A stretch of 64,000 nt of DNA, from the NCBI GenBank assembly GCA_015680685.1, contig MNCI01004895.1, positions 392,927 through 456,926 on the forward strand. Reading direction: 5' to 3'. Below the pieces are notes generated by a model, which made no database searches, was not told where the DNA came from, and was given only the letters and a program-made list of their open reading frames with translations. Made by a program: the position numbers and the translations under genes. The first letter of the stretch is position 1. The number at the start of each line of letters is the position of its first letter. Shown piece after piece: positions 1 to 10,264 of this stretch. This DNA is from Gnetum montanum (taxonomy: Eukaryota > Streptophyta > Gnetopsida > Gnetales > Gnetaceae).

Positions 1-72
1 GCTATACCGCATGCTCCGCATTAATCAGAGAGAGAGAGAGAGAGGCAAGTTTCCCCACCTTGTCATTACGGC

Positions 73-80
73 TATAAAGA
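73..80 (+). promoter_or_regulatory. TATA box of the antisense gene, copy A
   Basis: TATAAAGA followed by AGGGG-type sequence, in the same context as TATAAATA at 18,771 in copy B (GGCTATAAA followed by a G run). It precedes the first exon and intron of the plus-strand gene. Conservation between copies supports it; no transcript evidence. Confidence 0.5.
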
Positions 81-860
81 GGGGTCAAACCTTGGTGATT
101 TCCCCATTTTTACTGTAAGAGCGTAGAGCCCACATTGGAGTACAAGGTGATTTTGGAGCACGGAGCAATTGTGTTAACCGACTAGTAAGGCGAGTTTCTT
201 TTTTGCAGTGAAAGCTGTAAATCTGCAAGTCAGACGATCGCTCCTAAGACTCATTTGGTGCTTGCAAGGGTTGAGAAGGTGAAGAAGACCCTAGGGCATG
301 CATCACAAGCACACGTTGCGGTGTGGTATAGCACACCATTGACCTAGTAAGTTACTACGTTTCTTTGCCTTTTTTTCTTGCACTTTTTGCTGTTCTCCAC
401 TCTTGTTTTGTATCCTATTTTCTTTGCGTCTATCCTTGGCTACCTATGTTTTTTCTTTTTTGGTCATGTCATTTTAATCCCTACATCACCGCTACCACCG
501 TTTTGATCATGGAAGATGCATAAATGTTATGTCGTGGTTGCATGTAAGGCCGTTGAAACTACCATTGCCGTGGTTGTCATAACTACGGGGGCTAGGACCA
601 TTTAAGTTGTTTGACCCTAGCATGCCGTAACATAAAACCCCTGAGAGGGCTAGGCCATGTATGATGTGGAAACACAACACATGTTTTGTTAGAGTGTGTT
701 ATCAATTGTTTTGTTACTACACTAGGCTCATTTGCATGTTCTTGCTACGTTAGGATTTCAAGCCCTTGCTACGCTATGTACGGTCATAGGGTTATGCTAC
801 ACTATGTACATGGATTGCTAGATGTTGCTACGTTGTGCATGTATTACCTTTAAGTATGAT
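81..860 (+). other. Leader exon and first intron of the antisense gene, copy A
   Basis: A likely leader exon ends near the donor GTAAGT at 347, matching the donor GTAAGT at 19,042 in copy B. The intron that follows is T-rich near its 5' end and then rich in variants of GCTACG/GCTATG. No convincing coding sequence is seen in the leader; the open stretch in copy B (18,922-19,020) aligns only weakly here. Confidence 0.4.
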
Positions 861-868
861 GCTAACAT

Positions 869-1177
869 TTGTTGATTGCATCATGCAAGGCTGGGCCAAG
901 GTCTAGGCTAATCATTTTGGACATTAGAGGGATCCTGTGCCATGTAAGTAGACCTACGGCAAATGCCCCTTCTCCCAAGATACGTATAGGAGAGCAAGGG
1001 GTTTGGTTTAGGATAGGGGCATGGGACTTCTTGCAATTCCTTCTCGACCACTTTAGTGTGATCGTTTGGTCCTCCCTAGAGGAGGTGGAGGCATCTAGCA
1101 TAATAGAAGCCATGTTGCTTGGGGCAAGTCACGGTGTTTTGAGATTTTTTACCGATGGGGCAATCATGGGTAGGTAG
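869..1177 (+). CDS. FCP1/NIF-type HAD phosphatase-like exon, copy A
   Basis: An open exon of about 100 codons. Seen: a hydrophobic strand ending LDIRGIL, which fits HAD motif I (hhhDxDGxL) with the first aspartate kept and the second replaced by Arg; a WDFLQFLLDHF stretch and then VIVWSS, which fits motif II (hydrophobic strand ending in Thr/Ser) of FCP1/NIF phosphatases; then an EEVEASSIIEAML helix. Plant FCP1-like proteins have comparable LDLNGLL and VWSS motifs, so loss of the second Asp is not unusual but argues against normal phosphatase activity. The exon probably starts at the acceptor near 889, not at the first ATG. Homologous sequence continues, with stops, to about 1338. Copy B (20,094-20,543) is the decayed equivalent. 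Confidence 0.6.
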   Translation: MLIASCKAGPRSRLIILDIRGILCHVSRPTANAPSPKIRIGEQGVWFRIGAWDFLQFLLDHFSVIVWSSLEEVEASSIIEAMLLGASHGVLRFFTDGAIMGR

Positions 1178-1439
1178 GGAGAGGGATCCAGCCAACACCC
1201 AACAGGGTTAAGATGTTTAGCGTAGATTTGGAACATGCCTGAATACAACTACTACCACTAGTACAACACACTATTCCTTGCACGTTACATGGCGACGTGC
1301 TTTCAGAACCCACAAGGGACTATCTACTGTGCTAGCGGGTCCATTTTGCAACCTTGCTCCGTTGTGTTATGCAACGCTGGCCATATTGGATGAATGCTAA
1401 GAGTATGTGTTTTTCACTAGGTTTTTTGTTAATGATGAC

Positions 1440-1701
1440 GAGGTTCACGACTGACTAGGTCTGCTGGCTACGGCGCAGCTAGCCCTACAAGAGTTCTCTT
1501 CTGCCAAGAACTTGAGGGCCGGTGTGATCGATCAGTGTAGGGGAGAATACCATACCTACCCAAGCATGTTTTATGTTCCCTATAATCTATGTAGGGAGAA
1601 GGGCTTGTTGGATAAGGAGTGGGAAGAACCCTTTAAGTCAGTCACCGTTGAAGAAGCTATGATGGTTGAACTCCCATTGTTCCCGTTACCATATAGACCT
1701 A
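1440..1701 (+). pseudogene. Third exon of antisense gene, copy A (unknown domain)
   Basis: Reads a charged, aromatic-rich segment ending in a motif with VEEAMMVELPLFPLPYRP before the donor GTGGGT at 1702. The equivalent in copy B (about 21,887-22,129) ends VEDVMVEIPSFPMSFRPG before GTATGT. I know no family for it. A TGA stop lies near its start. Conservation of the terminal half and of the splice donor is the only evidence that this is coding. Confidence 0.5.
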
Positions 1702-1798
1702 GTGGGTCAAACAGCAAGTGTTGTGTGCTCAAGTGTTTTTGCAATCCATGTATTTTTTGTGTCGTTATGCTAAGCATGTTTTGTATAAATTGTTGTAG

Positions 1799-2851
1799 GG
1801 GTGAAGAAGCCCCAGGAGGTGACGGTCGTAACTACCGAGACACAAGGGGCAAGCAGCTACTTCAAATACAGTGAAGTAGTAGCAAGCCAGTGCTAGTTAG
1901 ACCAGAGGACCTTGGATTCCTTGGTCAAGAACATTCAAAAGGCAAGGCTTATGGATCTATTCATGGCCCTGAATCTGAGTGTTCTAGTCATTGAGATGCT
2001 TTCCCTAGTCAACTCCTTTTCTAAGAGGGCAAGCCATTTTTGCATGTGCGTATGGGACGTGCGGGTGGTCATTGAAATCAATGACTAGCTATTTATGGAC
2101 TTGTTCAGTGTTCCTGCCAACAATGTTCCCATAGGGTTGAGGCGCAAGCAGGAGTTGACCCTTATGAAGAAGGATATCGAGGAGTGGTTGTGGCTCGTTA
2201 AGGAGCAAAAAGGATTCCCCATGGATAAGCTTAAGAGTGGACCCACCATGGAGATTTACCCGGTCTTCCGTGCCTACGCATTCCCCCAACTGCTCACCCA
2301 AGGAAAATTCTTGGGGCTCAAGCAGGCTTGGATAATGTGGGAGGTTATGAAAGAGGGGGCCCATTATAACTGGGCTACCTTCCTATGTAAAGGCTTGCAG
2401 GCTGAGATTTTGGAACTTTGTGAAAAAATGGATTCTCGCTCCAACATACACTATGCCTTCTACATAGGTTGTCTAAAGTGCTTTGCGGAGTTTCTGGTGG
2501 TTCGAGAGGATGGAGCTTGGGTTGTGCAAGATCGTAACCAGATCTCCAAGCCATGGATTCGAAAGATCCTCTAGATCACGTGAGCCCAAGATCTCCCAAA
2601 AGTGGTTGGGGAGTCATTTTCTATAACGATCAAAGGTCTAGTGGCTTGCAGCGTTCGTGGCCAGGACAGCGTGGGAGAGACGCCCCTTGCTATAGCTGGT
2701 AGCATGATGTGGGGGGAATGTCTCATTGCTGAGACTATTCCCAAGGAGTTATGGAGGGAAAGACCTCCCCTAGCCAAGGAAACCCTTCGCCTGGAGGAAG
2801 AGGAGGGACAAAGACTGTAGCTTAAGCTGCAAAGGATGTAATTCCCCATTG
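1799..2851 (+). pseudogene. Fourth exon of antisense gene, copy A (novel domain)
   Basis: The open part at 2095-2574 encodes about 160 residues: LFSVPANNVPIG, then FPQLLTQGKFLGLKQAWIMW, HYNWATFLCKGLQAEI, CFAEFLVV and QISKPWIRKIL. Copy B has FADLFGVP, LLSQGKILGV, HYNWAKYLSEGLQA and QISKPWIF in the same order. The pattern (LFGVP near the start, then a helical core) reminds me of plant transposon-associated proteins, but I cannot confirm a family. Upstream, TAG stops interrupt the frame near 1910 and 2086. The exon ends with the donor GTAAAT at 2852. It is the longest exon and probably the core of the protein. Confidence 0.55.
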
Positions 2852-2984
2852 GTAAATGTTTTCGTATAATGCTTACTTTGCTACTGTTTGCTATGCTATG
2901 CTGCGCTAGACAGTGTAGCATAGTGTAGCACTTGCTTTGAGCTTAATTTGTTCTTGATCGATGCAAACATGTCCTTTTTGCTAG

Positions 2985-3317
2985 TAGAGGAAGAAGAAGA
3001 AGAAGAAGAAGAAGGTGATGAAGAAGTATTGGCCCTTAAGACAAGGGCGACGAATGATGATGCAGAGGCTTTAATTTCTAAGAAGAGGGCCCTGGTCAAA
3101 AATAAGGGAGCTCTTGCTTCCAAGATAGGGGATCTTGTCATTAGGGATCCTCCTATTAATGAAGAGGTGCCTCCCTTGAATAAACAAGAAGTTGGTCTCC
3201 TGAAGGGAAAGGCACCAGCGCATGAGGAAGGGGCTTGTATGGACTTGGGAGGGCCCTCCACTAAGGCTACTGCCATCATCTTACATCAACAAGAAGAGAG
3301 ACCACAGTATGATGTTG
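2985..3317 (+). CDS. Acidic exon of antisense gene, copy A
   Basis: Starts after CTAG at 2984 with a GAA/GAAG run encoding about nine consecutive Glu, then a mixed charged segment (SKKRALVKNKGALASKIGD) and ends at a strong donor GTGAGT (3318). The corresponding exon in copy B, 23,345-23,640, also opens with a Glu run and continues with repeated Glu/Pro blocks. The exon is open in both copies. It is probably a disordered acidic linker; a microsatellite in coding sequence explains the length difference. Confidence 0.5.
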
Positions 3318-3389
3318 GTGAGTTTGATGATACATCTACTTCATTGTAGTCCATTTTGCCCATTTCTAATATGCTTAGTTATGCAACAG

Positions 3390-3524
3390 GTGCTATTGCT
3401 GATGCTGTGAGACCTCCTATGATTCGTGTAGAGTCATGGGCCGAGATCCCTAATAAGTTTACGTTCGTGCAGGGTCTTGTCGATGACATGATCAAATGCC
3501 TTCAGTAGGTGGACCCTGATGCGG
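3390..3524 (+). pseudogene. Short exon of antisense gene, copy A
   Basis: Follows an AACAG acceptor and precedes donor GTAAGT. It encodes PNKFTFVQGLVDDMIKCLQ, then a TAG at 3506-3508, then VDPDAG. Copy B has PGKFSFMEGVVDDMIDHLR followed by a TAG at exactly the same codon (23,845-23,847). The GLVDDMI motif is conserved. The shared stop is discussed under findings. Confidence 0.5.
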
Positions 3525-3628
3525 GTAAGTAGTAGTATTAAATGCTCCTATGTTGTTATGCTAAAAAATTTTGAGTTCATTGGTTTTGCTATGCTAACGC
3601 GATTGCTACGCTCTTCGTGTGGACGTAG

Positions 3629-4452
3629 CCTCTCGGCTCAAATGGGACCTAGCACGAACAATGAAAGTTGGTGCCATGCCTACACTCTCACCTGACGTGA
3701 CCTAAGTGCCTAGTCGCATGTTTGATGAGGATCATAAGTGCGTCTTGCACTCAGCACGCTCTCTATGGGAGTACAAGCGCATCAACGAGGACCTGTGGAA
3801 ATGGGTCCAAAAGGCTAAGCAAAGAGAGGCCGAATTGGTCGTTGATGTGGAGGATCTTATGTCGAAGAACGAGTTCCTCATAAACTGTAACCTTGATGCT
3901 GAGGACTAGCACAAGGCTGTAGAAGATTATGCCAGATTTTGGACTGTTGTTCGTTAGAATGTTGAATCCACTCATGAGATAGTTAAATAACAAATGTAGA
4001 TGGAGTTGCTAACCCAGAAGTATGAAGACATGAAAGACATCAGTGCCAAGGTTTTCAAATGGGGGCGAACCCAAAGAAATCACAAACACGTGTACAAGCT
4101 AGATAATGATACCCATTGAAAATTGTATAGAGACGCTACTGTGGAGGAATTCACGTATGAAGCATTCATGAATTCCATCAACGCTTCTAAGTCCTATGCT
4201 AAGTTCAAGGAGCAGGTAAAGGTTACAGAATCTCTTGACTTAAAAGTGGACCTTCCTATAGGAGAGACCAAAATCTCCTCCCTTTCCCCAAGACCTCTAA
4301 TATGGACGACTGTGGAAAGGGAGAGAGTCGTGGCTGCAAATGCTAAACCTAGTGATAGGCGTTGGATGGACATCACAACATAGGAGATCTGACGTCTCCT
4401 TGGGCTTGACCTAGATCGGATACCCTTTGAGACCAGTGTAGGCACCTCTCAA
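3629..4452 (+). pseudogene. Charged helical exon of antisense gene, copy A
   Basis: Starts ASRLKWDP after the acceptor GTAG at 3628, then a long Glu/Lys/Gln-rich stretch (LWKWVQKAKQREAELVVDVE) likely to form helix or coiled coil, with TAG/TAA stops near 3908, 3958 and 3990. Open again at 4123-4383, ending with PRPLIWTTVERERVVAANA; copy B has GPPKWIVVEKGKVAA at the same place. Ends at the donor GTTAGT (4453), identical in copy B (24,771). No known family. Confidence 0.5.
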
Positions 4453-4538
4453 GTTAGTGACTTTACTATGTAAATGCTCGTGCTAAGTTATAGTTCATGT
4501 TTGTTGCCTTGACTGATTACTTCATTCCCACGATGCAG

Positions 4539-4679
4539 GCTCCATATGAGGATGCAAGGCCCGTAGGGGAAGGGAATGAAGAACTAGCATCGGCAGAAGG
4601 AAAAATAGGGGAAGATGATGCACAAGTAGATGAAGTGGAGGTGAATAGTGAGGACAATGCAAGTAGAGACAACCCATGA
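4539..4679 (+). CDS. Terminal exon of antisense gene, copy A
   Basis: Begins after the GATGCAG acceptor at 4538 and encodes a short acidic tail (GEGNEELASAEGKIGEDDAQ and onward) ending with TGA at 4677-4679. Copy B has a shorter acidic tail ending in GNGDADEDL and TAG at 24,918. The coding frame relative to the previous exon could not be checked with certainty. Confidence 0.4.
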   Translation, partial: APYEDARPVGEGNEELASAEGKIGEDDAQVDEVEVNSEDNASRDNP

Positions 4680-4839
4680 TAGCATGGGATTTTTTTTTTG
4701 AAATTTTGCAAACATTGAAATTTTGAAATTTTTGCAAACATTGCCAACAAGCACAAGTTTTGAATAAAATGAAATACTTCAGAAAAGAAACTGGCTTTTT
4801 GCATTAGCTTGCATATCATGTAAAGTTTTCATGCTTTCA

Positions 4840-5235
4840 TATGCTATTTTTAGGCCATTTCGGGCTAATGCTAGTTTTAGGCCATTGTGGGCCATTGCAT
4901 AACATGCCAGAAGGATTATGTTTTAGCAAAACGAAAAGCAACAATGTTAATTTTAGGCCATTTCAGGTCATTGCCGAAAGAGATAGTACGTAAATGAAGA
5001 AAAAAGCAACAATGCTAGTTTTAGGTCATTTTGGCCCATAGTGTAGCATGCTAGAAGGATGGCATGTTAGCAAAGTGAAAAGCAATTATGCTAGTTTTAA
5101 GCAATTTCGTGCCATAGCATAGCATGCCAAAAGGATGGCATGTTAATAAAGTGAAAAGCAACAATGCTAGTTTTAGGCCATCTTGGGCCATAGTGTAGCA
5201 TGCCTAAAGGATGGCATGTTAACACAATAGAAAGC
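4840..5235. repeat. GGCC-rich minisatellite between the convergent genes, copy A
   Basis: About four or five imperfect units of 80-90 bp, each with a core TTTTAGGCCATTTCGGGCCAT followed by GCATGCCAGAAGGATGGCATG and AGCAACAATGCTAG variants. It lies between the end of the plus-strand gene and the end of the minus-strand protease. Copy B has the same core at 25,085-25,305. Confidence 0.8.
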
Positions 5236-5329
5236 AACAATGTACAAGCGATGGAAACTATGTAGGAAGTAGTAGGGTTGCTACGTTATGCGTAACTGCC
5301 TCTTGATCTAACATGGGTTGATCAGAACG

Positions 5330-6250
5330 TGAGGCCGAGGTATTTTGCCAGGGCCCTCATTCACATCATTGTCCTCTGCTTGGAAGGGCAACTCAACTCA
5401 TGTGTTTTCGATTTGGGAGTCAGCTTGCTAAGCCAATCCTTCTATTGGATGGTTAATGCATGTGTCAGCAAGTGCCTCACTTTTGGAGGTTGTAACCTTT
5501 GAGCCCTACTTTGTGTCTACATTAATGATTGCTTGCATCACTACTTCATCACCATGGATCACCACCTCCCATGTATGGTAAGAAAATTTCCAGGTGTATA
5601 GGCAAGGAGAAAACCCTAAGTTGTGTCAACCATGATCTTCTCAAAATTAGGTTAAACCTAGGCATTTCCTCGACTACAATGAATGTTGCATCTGTGGGGA
5701 ACTAGTCCCCTACAACGAAGTCTATGTGAACTGTGCCTTTTACTAGGATGCATGCCCCGTTGAAGGACCTCAAACATGATGTTGTTGTGGGTTTGATCTG
5801 GTCGACCAATCCCAACTTATCCACAATAGGGAAGGGAATGACGTTTGTAGAGGCCCCATCATCAATGTGTACCCTTCAAATCCGGTGTTGGCCGACCTGA
5901 ATTGTGATGAAGAGAGGCACCATAGTCACCTGACCCCCTCTGGGATCTTCCCTAATGGCGTTATCACTGAAAGTCAATGGAGGTGTCATAGACTTTGTGG
6001 GTACAGAGGAAAGCATGACAGAATGGATCACTTCCTCTTCCGCTAGCATGTTCTCATCGATCGGAATCATCGTTAACATGCAGATTAGAGCCTTGTGGTG
6101 AGGTAGAGATGTCATGATTAGGTCGTACAAGCTCAATGTAGCATTTTTCTGCTTTAGAGCTTACTTGACTTGGGTGAGGGCATCCAACAAGTTTTGATCG
6201 CCGCTTTATTTGACACCTTCCTCCTCTTTGATTCGTCCCAGGAGACAAAT
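5330..6250 (-). pseudogene. Retropepsin-like protease region, copy A
   Basis: Minus-strand sequence from about 6250 down to 5330 aligns with the better preserved protease of copy B. At 6136-5876 it reads TSLPHHKALICMLTMIPI and then VTMVPLFITIQVGQHRI, equivalent to VTIAPMFITIWVGQYKIRRV in copy B, just before the catalytic Asp region. Beyond that the frame is broken, although the sequence for a hydrophobic NLGL segment and a valine-rich flap remains recognisable in the DNA. Dead copy of the aspartic protease that would process Gag-Pol. Confidence 0.6.
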
Positions 6251-6805
6251 CTCCCGAGGAGAGGTGACTTTGGATCTAGGTTCAAATCCTTATCGGCAGG
6301 GTGATGCAGGCTGCGTAGTCATGTTGACCTTCATCTTTGGGGGCAAAGGTATAGATGCAAGAGGCAAAAATTTGGGCTTGGGGGTACCCTTGACAGTATC
6401 CCCCTTCAACGTCTCACCCACTAAGTGGGCTTCTCACCTTGCCAGGCGAGGGGGTTATTCAGCTGTGGCCATCGAAGGCGTCGGCCCCCTAATGACGAAT
6501 GGAGCTAAAGGTGTTAACTATTGGGGTCACATGACTCCACCAATAGTTGGTGCAAAGGTGGATGCCCATGGTGGGACTTTCAGGACAAACAGCTGCTGTG
6601 AGCTTGGACCAGCCGTTGGTGGTGCTAGCGCACTCCACTAAGGTGCACGGATCACGAACGGCTACCGGGGTGGCTAGGGATCACTATCAATGCCAATAGC
6701 GTTGATGAAGTAACCAGAATTGTTGGCGTTCAAGGGATCAGTGTAGACATACATAGATTGGTTTTCAAGGCTCACTGGGTTGCTTTCTTCTAGCACCAGT
6801 TTTCC

Positions 6806-8440
6806 CTAGTCTATTAATCTTTGGATGTCATCTTGCAATGATAGACAATAATCCGTGTTGTGACCACATTGTTGGTGGTAGTCACAAAACTTGTCTATCC
6901 TAAAACCCCTAGGAACTGGAGGCTTATTGGACAGGGCCAAAGAGGGATTCCTAAGGAGCTCGTAGTAGCATCGATGTCTTGCGTTTTCTACTTTTGACAT
7001 CTTCTTATGTTGGATGTATCCCGCTGCCAGTAGTTGCTTCAGAAGCTCTGAAGGCTTTAGAGGCAGTGGGGTGTACTTTGAGCGGTCTTTGCACTCAAAG
7101 TTGGATTTGGGTTGTGTAGATGTCTCGGGTGTAGGTGCAATAGGTTGCAGTGCATGGCTCTATTTGGGCACAGGGTTTGCCACCTATGTGGCCGATTTCT
7201 TGCTGTTCTTGCTACTACTGCTACTAGGTTTGGGCTTGGCCTCAGTCACGACAGCGGCCACCGTGGTTGTTGGGGATTTACCCTTATCCTTTTCCTTCTT
7301 TGCAAAGGTGCTCTTGTAGGCAATGTAGGCCAGTTCTTTGCTTGCCTCAGCCATGTCTTGTATGCTCTTAGTCTAGGCAAAGGCTTGACTAAGAGAGCGA
7401 GGAGCAAGGTAGTACAGTTTGCACTTGATAAAGTCGTTCACTGCACTCTTAAAGATGGCCAGCAAGTGGGCCTCCACTATGGGCTTGAGGATTTTGTTAA
7501 GGGTCATGCTCCAATATTGAATGAACTTTTGGATCGGCTCTAGAGCATCTTGCTTCACACTCATTAGCTGATCCAACATAGTTTCTGGCTTCAAGTTGTA
7601 CTTGAAGCGTGTCACGAACTGGGTCATCAGCTCTTCCAAAGTTGATATGGATGAGCGTGGAAATGCATGATACCAATCTAGGGCTTTCCCAGCTAGGGAC
7701 ATGGTGAAGATACGAATGATTGTGTATGACCATTGTTGTAATAGCAAAGACTTAGACCTGAAGGTAACAAGATGCGCATTGGAATCTCCCTCCCCATCAT
7801 ACTTCGTGAAGTGCAGGAGAGACATCCTTGGGGGTAACGTCAAAGCAAGGATTGCAGGGCTGATGAGGTCATCCTGCTAAAAGTCCATGACTTGTACCAT
7901 GTTGGACCCAATAGATTTGAGGCATTTTATTTCATTAGTGAGGGTCTAGATGAGCTGAAATGCTTGGTCCAGACCCAGCGACATTGTGGATGGCTGGGGG
8001 GCTGCGGGGGCAGCCCTCGCTTGTGGTACGGTAGGGGCAGTGGCCTGACTTATTAGCAGTATTGTTTGGATGACCCCCACATGTGGTGCTGCCTATGTTG
8101 TCCACCACCTGGCAGGTGGTGTTGTTAAGGTGGCGACCGTAGGTTGGGCTGCCAGGTAGACTACTTATGTCGCTAGTAGCGTAGACCATAACCTCATGTT
8201 AGGTTGTATCAACTTCAAGGCCTGGTGTATTTGAGAGCACACAAAATGAGACATTTGCGATGGTTGTGGGGTAGGTAGAGAAGCAAATGGAGCCCCCCAT
8301 GTGGATGGGCCAAGGCCCACCACAGTTGGTGGAACTGACACAAATGTAGCAATAGAGGTAGAATTTGCGTATGTTTGCAAAGTCGGTATGGCATGAACAT
8401 GTGGTAGGGTAGCCATAACTAGCATGTTATGTGCCACAAG
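6806..8440 (-). pseudogene. gag of Tat/Ogre element, copy A
   Basis: Read right to left: a Pro/Thr/Ser-rich N-terminal region (8,440-7,900), the capsid-type Retrotrans_gag domain at 7843-7373 (FTKYDGEGDSNAHLVTF, then MSLAGKALDWYHAFP, then ELMTQFVTRFKYNLKPETML), and at 7000-6806 a zinc-knuckle-like CDYHQQCGHNTDYC, typical of the C-x2-H-x3-G-H-x4-C form of Tat Gag. Between the last two is a Lys/Asn/Ala-rich linker now broken by stops. The capsid domain is open for 156 codons. Gag packages element RNA into cytoplasmic particles; this copy is interrupted and would give only pieces. Confidence 0.8.
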
Positions 8441-8766
8441 AATGGGTTGCTAAACAGCCTACAAAGGGACAGTAGCTGCAAACGGAATAGGCAAAACAAG
8501 CAAGAGCGGGCATGGAAGCACTACAGGATTAGCATGGCTTCCCATAGTGGCCGCAATCACGGGTTGTGGAAGCATAGGAATAATTACAAAGGGAGTGGTA
8601 AGAGAGGATGGATTGGCCTAGAAGGATTAGATAGGAGGGATAGGAGTGGGGCCGATATGACCTCCCTCGTCCGATTGGGCATCGAGTTCCTCCTGCCCAT
8701 CCTGGAAAGCATCATCTTGGTTGGACATTGTGTCCTATTGCTCCCTAAGCCTAGCCAACTTGATCT

Positions 8767-9130
8767 GTACCATGTAGGATGGGGTATAGAAAGCATGCAA
8801 GACTACCATAGGGAAAGTTTAGCTAACTAGCAACCAAGAAGGCTTTAAGTCTTGCAGGGCTCCGGAGGAACCGTTGAAGCAACTATCCTGTACCATGCGA
8901 GATGGGTACAAAACACATGCAAGACTACTGTAGGATGGGCAAGCTAACTAGCAACCAGAGGCTTTATGTCCCGTAGGATCTCGCAGGGACCATCGAGGTG
9001 ACCATCCTATACCACGCAAGATGGGATACATAACGCATGCAAGACTACCATAAATGAGCTAGTTAGTTGGTGATCGGAGGCCTTGTGTTCTGTGGGGCTC
9101 TCGAGGAACCATCGTGGTGACTGATTTGCA
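8767..9130. repeat. Tandem repeat of about 120 bp, copy A leader
   Basis: Three imperfect units beginning GTACCATG (8767), GTACCATG (8890) and ATACCACG (9009), with a fourth start at 9128; spacings 123, 119 and 119 bp. Each contains GCATGCAAGACTAC and GGAACCATCG-type sequence. Copy B has a single equivalent unit around 29,580-29,660, so the array expanded in copy A. It lies between LTR and gag, in the untranslated leader. Confidence 0.85.
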
Positions 9131-9943
9131 CCACACAAAATGCAAACAATCGCAAATGGTGTTGCATTTACGCTTGTGCGTGTCATGGTGCAGAAGGCTC
9201 AAAAAACTACCATGACACATGGAAAAGGCACCAAAAGGCCCTCCTTCTAACACCAGAAAACTGTAGCGACCGAAAATGTCGATGGCTGGAAAATACAGAG
9301 GGGTTAGCGAGCACAACAATTTCAACCCCATACCTGCAGGAGGGCTGTGCTGGGTGTGTGTGGATACGAGGCACCCTAAATGGTCTGGTCAATTAGACAG
9401 GGACTTAATCAACATCTATATAGCCTTTTGCAACATATAGTTTTGAAATAGGAACAAAAATGCGGAGTAATGCTTGAAAGTAAATTAAAGCAGAAAAAGT
9501 AGTGCACAACACAACAATGAGCGGGAAACGAAATAAAATACAGTTAGGAAAATGCACCGCTCCAAAACTACAAGCTTGCTTTGTTGAGGTGGATACAGCT
9601 AGTTGCACAGCGTGATGAAGTGCAGAGATCTTGAGAGTAACCAGGACATGTGGAGCAAGACATGTTGCGCACTTGGGCATGGCCTTGGGCACTAACAATG
9701 CAAAGATTCTACCAAGGTGGTAGAAAGGGAATGGGATAATATGCTAGCTACAATGCTAACTGTTTGTAGTGTTAAACAGAAACCTTACAATTCTTAATAT
9801 TACAATGCGCATGAAAGAGAACTTGAAGGCCAAAGTGAATGCTAAGGAGATGCAAAGTCAAGGAATCAGAGAGAATTCCTCACTTTTTGAATGTTGTTTG
9901 TTGAAAAATTCTAAACTGAACCTTTGAATGTTGCTTGTTGGGG

Positions 9944-9951
9944 TATTTATA
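9944..9951 (-). promoter_or_regulatory. LTR TATA box, copy A, module 1
   Basis: Minus strand TATAAATA in the context CTATAAATACC. Absent from copy B because the segment about 9,620-10,920 has no equivalent there. Confidence 0.5.
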
Positions 9952-10264
9952 GGGTTAAGGGCATGCAAAAGAGGCAGTTTGGATGCCATGTGCCTCAGGC
10001 CCATGTTGACTTGCTGGCACCACACGTGCCACGTATGAACGTTGGTCTTGCAAGGTTTTCATAATGTGAACCTGCTATGCCATAACTGTAATTCTACCAT
10101 GCCGTAATTGCTCTGTCAGCATCTAGATACATGTACCAACAGTCTGATTAGGTGATGTGCATTAATCTCGCACAACCACTCACATACCTTGTTGTGCTTT
10201 GTAGCATAGCATGCTTTCCATAGTATAGCACCTTGTCGTGTGTTCTACTATATACGTGTTGCAT

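Larger units (their letters stand above)
73..4679 (+). pseudogene. Multi-exon gene carried antisense inside retrotransposon copy A
   Basis: A plus-strand gene opposite to gag-pol. By comparison with copy B I infer exons at about 81-346 (leader), 890-1338 (HAD phosphatase-like), 1440-1701, 1799-2851, 2985-3317 (acidic), 3390-3524, 3629-4452 (charged helical) and 4539-4679. Donor and acceptor sites are GT/AG and fall at matching places in both copies, for example GTAAAT at 2852 against GTAAGT at 23,266, and GTTAGT at 4453 and 24,771. Several exons contain in-frame stops (for example TAG at 3506), so the whole is marked as broken, although exon 890-1177 is open. The product is unknown: an FCP1-like domain fused to a novel region. 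It could be a captured host gene or an old accessory gene of the transposon. Confidence 0.6.

Noticed and set aside
29-46. AG dinucleotide run.
   Set aside because: A short microsatellite upstream of a TATA box; no feature value on its own.
6210-6641. Plus-strand open frame of 143 codons.
   Set aside because: It is opposite the gag-protease linker of copy A, has no conserved counterpart in copy B and no recognisable domain.
7014-7543. Two overlapping plus-strand open frames of 101 and 143 codons.
   Set aside because: They are antisense shadows of the Gag capsid and linker, whose minus-strand frame has clear homology.
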